Of a stretch of DNA of 8,844 nt, positions 6,728-8,844 are shown piece after piece. Origin of the DNA: Gemmatimonas phototrophica (GTDB taxonomy: Bacteria > Gemmatimonadota > Gemmatimonadetes > Longimicrobiales > Gaopeijiaceae); NCBI GenBank assembly GCA_945876015.1, contig CAMCNM010000066.1:1-8844 (forward strand). The letters are read 5' to 3'. Position numbers and translations under genes: made by a program. Below the pieces are notes generated by a model. That model did not search any database, was not told where the DNA came from, and saw only the letters and a list, made by a program, of their open reading frames with translations. Numbering within the stretch: the first letter of the stretch is position 1; each line of letters starts with the position of its first letter.

Positions 6728-7570
6728 ATGCAGATGCTCAAGGTGGTCGCCTTGATGGCCGGGATGACCCTCCTGATGGTGGGTCTGGGCTCCTATTTCG
6801 GGGGCGCCAACGGCATGGTCATGATGTTCCTTTTCGCGTCGCTCATGAACGTGGGCTCGTACTGGTTCAGCGACCGCATCGTGCTGCGCATGTACAAGGC
6901 GCAGATCGTGGACCGCAACAGCGAGCCGCAGCTCTACGCGATGGTCGAGCGCCTCGCCCGCCGCGCCGAGGTGCCGATGCCCAAGGTCGCGATCGCGCCC
7001 TCGGAGCAGCCGAACGCGTTCGCCACCGGCCGGAGCCCCGCCAAGGGCGTCGTGTGCTTCACGCGCGGTATCCTGAAGCTCCTCCCGATGGACGAGCTCG
7101 AGGGCGTCACCGCGCACGAGCTGGCGCACATCAAGCACCGCCACATGCTGGTGGGCACGGTCGCCGCGACGATGGCGGGGATGATCATGATGGTCTCGCG
7201 CTTCGCCATGTTCTTCGGCGGCGGTGATCGGGACCGGCGCGACAGCAATCCCGTCGCGATGATCGCGATGATGATCCTCGCGCCGATCGCCGCGATGATC
7301 GTCCAGATGGCGATCTCCCGGCAGAACGAGTATCAGGCCGACCGCACCGGCGCGGGTATCGCCGGCCGCCCGCAGGGGCTGGCCAACGCGCTCCGGCGCA
7401 TGGACGCGTACGCCCATCAGATCCCGATGGACGTCAATCCGGCGGCCGCGGCGCTCGCGATCGTGAACCCCCTCTCGGGGCGTAAAGGTCTGGGCCTCAT
7501 GGGCCTCTTCAGCACCCATCCCGCCACGGAAGAGCGCATCGCGCGCCTCGAGGCACTCACGCAGGCGTAA
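6728..7570 (+). CDS. htpX: HtpX: inner-membrane zinc metalloprotease (peptidase family M48)
   Basis: The product has 280 residues, close to E. coli HtpX (293). HtpX is a membrane-embedded zinc endopeptidase that cleaves damaged or misassembled inner-membrane proteins and works alongside FtsH in quality control. Predicted membrane segments lie at about 6-26, 30-48, 141-165 and 175-197, the usual HtpX arrangement. The active-site motif HELAH is at 130-134, just before the third segment, with zinc ligands His130 and His134 and catalytic Glu131. The third ligand is Glu201 in NEYQAD, after the fourth segment. Other family marks are [10 protein letters not shown] (92-101) and the C-terminal [14 protein letters not shown] (261-274). 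All key residues are present, so it should be active. There is no TPR region or cleavable signal, which argues against the periplasmic relative BepA. It follows a 100-bp gap and precedes uvrA by 21 bp, suggesting an htpX-uvrA transcript. HtpX is stress-induced in E. coli; no stress promoter is recognisable here. Confidence 0.97.
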   Translation: MQMLKVVALMAGMTLLMVGLGSYFGGANGMVMMFLFASLMNVGSYWFSDRIVLRMYKAQIVDRNSEPQLYAMVERLARRAEVPMPKVAIAPSEQPNAFATGRSPAKGVVCFTRGILKLLPMDELEGVTAHELAHIKHRHMLVGTVAATMAGMIMMVSRFAMFFGGGDRDRRDSNPVAMIAMMILAPIAAMIVQMAISRQNEYQADRTGAGIAGRPQGLANALRRMDAYAHQIPMDVNPAAAALAIVNPLSGRKGLGLMGLFSTHPATEERIARLEALTQA

Positions 7571-7577
7571 GCAAAGC

Positions 7578-7582
7578 AGGGG
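7578..7582 (+). promoter_or_regulatory. Ribosome binding site of uvrA
   Basis: AGGGG lies 9 bases before the ATG at 7592, within the 21-bp htpX-uvrA gap. It supports this start, which also places the first conserved UvrA residues (RGAREHNL) at the expected distance from the N-terminus. Confidence 0.55.
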
Positions 7583-7591
7583 CGACAACGG

Positions 7592-8844
7592 ATGGGGCGG
7601 GAAAAGCTGATCATTCGGGGTGCGCGCGAGCACAACCTCGACAACATAGACCTGGAGCTTCCGCGCGAGCGCCTCGTGGTGATCACGGGGCTCTCGGGCT
7701 CGGGCAAATCCTCGCTGGCCTTCGACACGATCTACGCCGAAGGCCAGCGCAGGTACGTCGAGTCGCTCTCCGCGTACGCGCGGCAGTTCCTCGGGCTGAT
7801 GGAAAAGCCCGACGTGGACGCGATCGAGGGTCTCTCCCCCGCCATCTCGATCGAGCAGAAGACGGTCTCGCGCAATCCGCGCTCCACGGTGGGGACCGTC
7901 ACCGAGATCTACGACTATCTGCGCCTGCTCTGGGCGCGCGTGGGCATCCCCCACTGCCCGGAGTGCGGTGAGCCCGTCATGCGGCAATCCGCGACGCAGG
8001 TCGTGGACCGCGTGCTCGGGCTCAAGACGGGCACACGCATCGAGGTCCTGGCTCCCCTCGTGCGCGGGCGCAAAGGCGAGTTCAAGGATCTGTTCGAGCG
8101 CGCGCGCAAGGAAGGCTTCGTGCGCGCCCGCGTGGACGGGACGATCTACGACCTGAACGAGATCCCGCGCCTCAACCGCTACGAGAACCACGAGATCGCC
8201 GTGGTGGTGGACCGGCTGGTCGTGAAGGAATCCGACCGCACGCGTCTGGCCGACTCGGTCGAGACGGCGCTCCGCACCGCGGGCGGCATCGTCGAGGTGA
8301 TCGAGCACGACGGGGACGAGGCCACCCGACACGTCTACAGCGAGCACTACGCGTGCGTGTCGTGCGGCACCAGCCTGCCCGAGCTCGAGCCGCGTCAGTT
8401 CTCGTTCAACTCCCCGTACGGCGCGTGCGAGGAGTGCGGCGGCCTGGGGACGCGCAAGGAGGTCAATCCGACCCTCCTGATCGCGGATCCTTCGATCTCG
8501 ATCCTCGAGGGGGTCATCCTCCCCTGGGGGGAGCCGTCGGGGCTGCTGCGGCGCTCTGTCATCCCGGGCCTCGCGGACGCGTACGAGTTCGATCCGGGGA
8601 AGCCCTGGTCGAAGATTTCGGCGGAGGGGAAGAACGCGATCCTGCACGGCTCGGGGCGGATGAAGATCCGGTTCCCGTACAAGGCGGGATCCTCGAAGGG
8701 CTTCCACGAGGATCACTGGGAAGGCGTGGTGAAGAGCATCGAGCGGCGCTACGGCGAGACCGCGTCGGACTCGGTGCGGAGCCAGCTCGAGGACTACATG
8801 TCCACCCTGCCGTGCACCACGTGCAAGGGCAGCCGGCTCAAGGC
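7592..8844 (+). CDS. uvrA: UvrA: excinuclease ABC subunit A, 3' partial
   Basis: The frame is open from the ATG at 7592 to the window end: 417 complete codons of a protein usually about 940-960 long. UvrA is the dimeric ABC-type ATPase that finds bulky DNA lesions and loads UvrB in nucleotide excision repair. Residues 9-16 are RGAREHNL. The Walker A motif is GLSGSGKSS at 33-41 (Lys39), followed by the near-invariant [19 protein letters not shown] and [12 protein letters not shown]. Cys122 and Cys125 form a CPEC pair. The first zinc module is C255-x2-C258-x20-C279-x2-C282, containing [21 protein letters not shown] at 408-416 matches the conserved CxxCxGxRL element before the first ABC signature, which falls beyond the window. 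No frame disruption is seen. The ABC signature, Walker B, second ATPase domain and second zinc finger cannot be assessed. The UvrA2-type paralogue of drug-producing bacteria is less likely because residues resembling the UvrB-binding region are retained. Confidence 0.97.
   Translation, partial: MGREKLIIRGAREHNLDNIDLELPRERLVVITGLSGSGKSSLAFDTIYAEGQRRYVESLSAYARQFLGLMEKPDVDAIEGLSPAISIEQKTVSRNPRSTVGTVTEIYDYLRLLWARVGIPHCPECGEPVMRQSATQVVDRVLGLKTGTRIEVLAPLVRGRKGEFKDLFERARKEGFVRARVDGTIYDLNEIPRLNRYENHEIAVVVDRLVVKESDRTRLADSVETALRTAGGIVEVIEHDGDEATRHVYSEHYACVSCGTSLPELEPRQFSFNSPYGACEECGGLGTRKEVNPTLLIADPSISILEGVILPWGEPSGLLRRSVIPGLADAYEFDPGKPWSKISAEGKNAILHGSGRMKIRFPYKAGSSKGFHEDHWEGVVKSIERRYGETASDSVRSQLEDYMSTLPCTTCKGSRLK

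Noticed and set aside
5274..6755. 493-codon + strand frame overlapping tamB and the htpX start
   Set aside because: Its translation is Arg/Gly/Ala-rich with no family features, while the tamB frame carries the DUF490 signature over the same bases. It matters only as the frame reached by slippage in the G8 tract.
6728..7570. BepA, the M48 protease that clears stalled outer-membrane proteins, as the identity of this gene
   Set aside because: That would fit the neighbouring assembly genes, but the protein has four membrane segments, no cleavable signal and no TPR region, and its motifs match HtpX.
6584..8716. Long open frame (710 codons) on the minus strand opposite htpX and uvrA
   Set aside because: It lies opposite two genes with full catalytic motifs and reads as low-complexity Arg/His/Asp-rich sequence; a by-product of codon bias.
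1..8844. Mobile elements, defence systems, CRISPR arrays, tRNA or rRNA genes
   Set aside because: No transposase, direct-repeat array, cloverleaf or rRNA-like sequence was seen; the region is nearly all core-type coding sequence of uniform composition.

Overview
The window is GC-rich (roughly two thirds or more G+C by eye), densely coding, and entirely on the + strand. It holds four protein genes: the 3' part of an Omp85-family outer-membrane assembly factor (BamA/TamA type), a complete and very large TamB, a complete HtpX membrane protease, and the 5' part of uvrA. An Omp85 protein next to TamB means a diderm (Gram-negative) bacterium. GC content, gene content and an oversized TamB would fit a Gemmatimonadota-like or other high-GC FCB-group lineage, but this assignment is inference and weak.

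Layout: 1-2038 Omp85 protein (5' end outside the window; three POTRA units visible, the first incomplete, then a 16-strand-type barrel); 2041-6627 tamB, starting 2 bp after the previous stop; 6628-6727 a 100-bp gap with two small inverted repeats on or near it and a good Shine-Dalgarno; 6728-7570 htpX; 21 bp; 7592-8844 uvrA, cut by the window end after 417 codons. I see no RNA genes, insertion sequences, CRISPR arrays, attachment sites or origins.

How the genes work together: the first two form a translocation-and-assembly-like pair. The Omp85 barrel sits in the outer membrane with POTRA domains in the periplasm. TamB is anchored in the inner membrane and spans the periplasm as a long beta-structured groove implicated in outer-membrane protein insertion and phospholipid transport. 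HtpX is an inner-membrane zinc protease that removes damaged membrane proteins. UvrA is the damage-recognition ATPase of nucleotide excision repair. The last two are probably co-transcribed because they are close, not because their functions are known to be linked.

No clearly undescribed system is visible. The points most worth a second look are the paired cysteines in the barrel's predicted surface loops (including one pair whose spacing matches the loop-6 pair of E. coli BamA), the long cysteine-bearing insertion before the last barrel strand, the cysteine-free 1528-residue TamB with extra C-terminal sequence, and long G-tracts in the 3' part of tamB.
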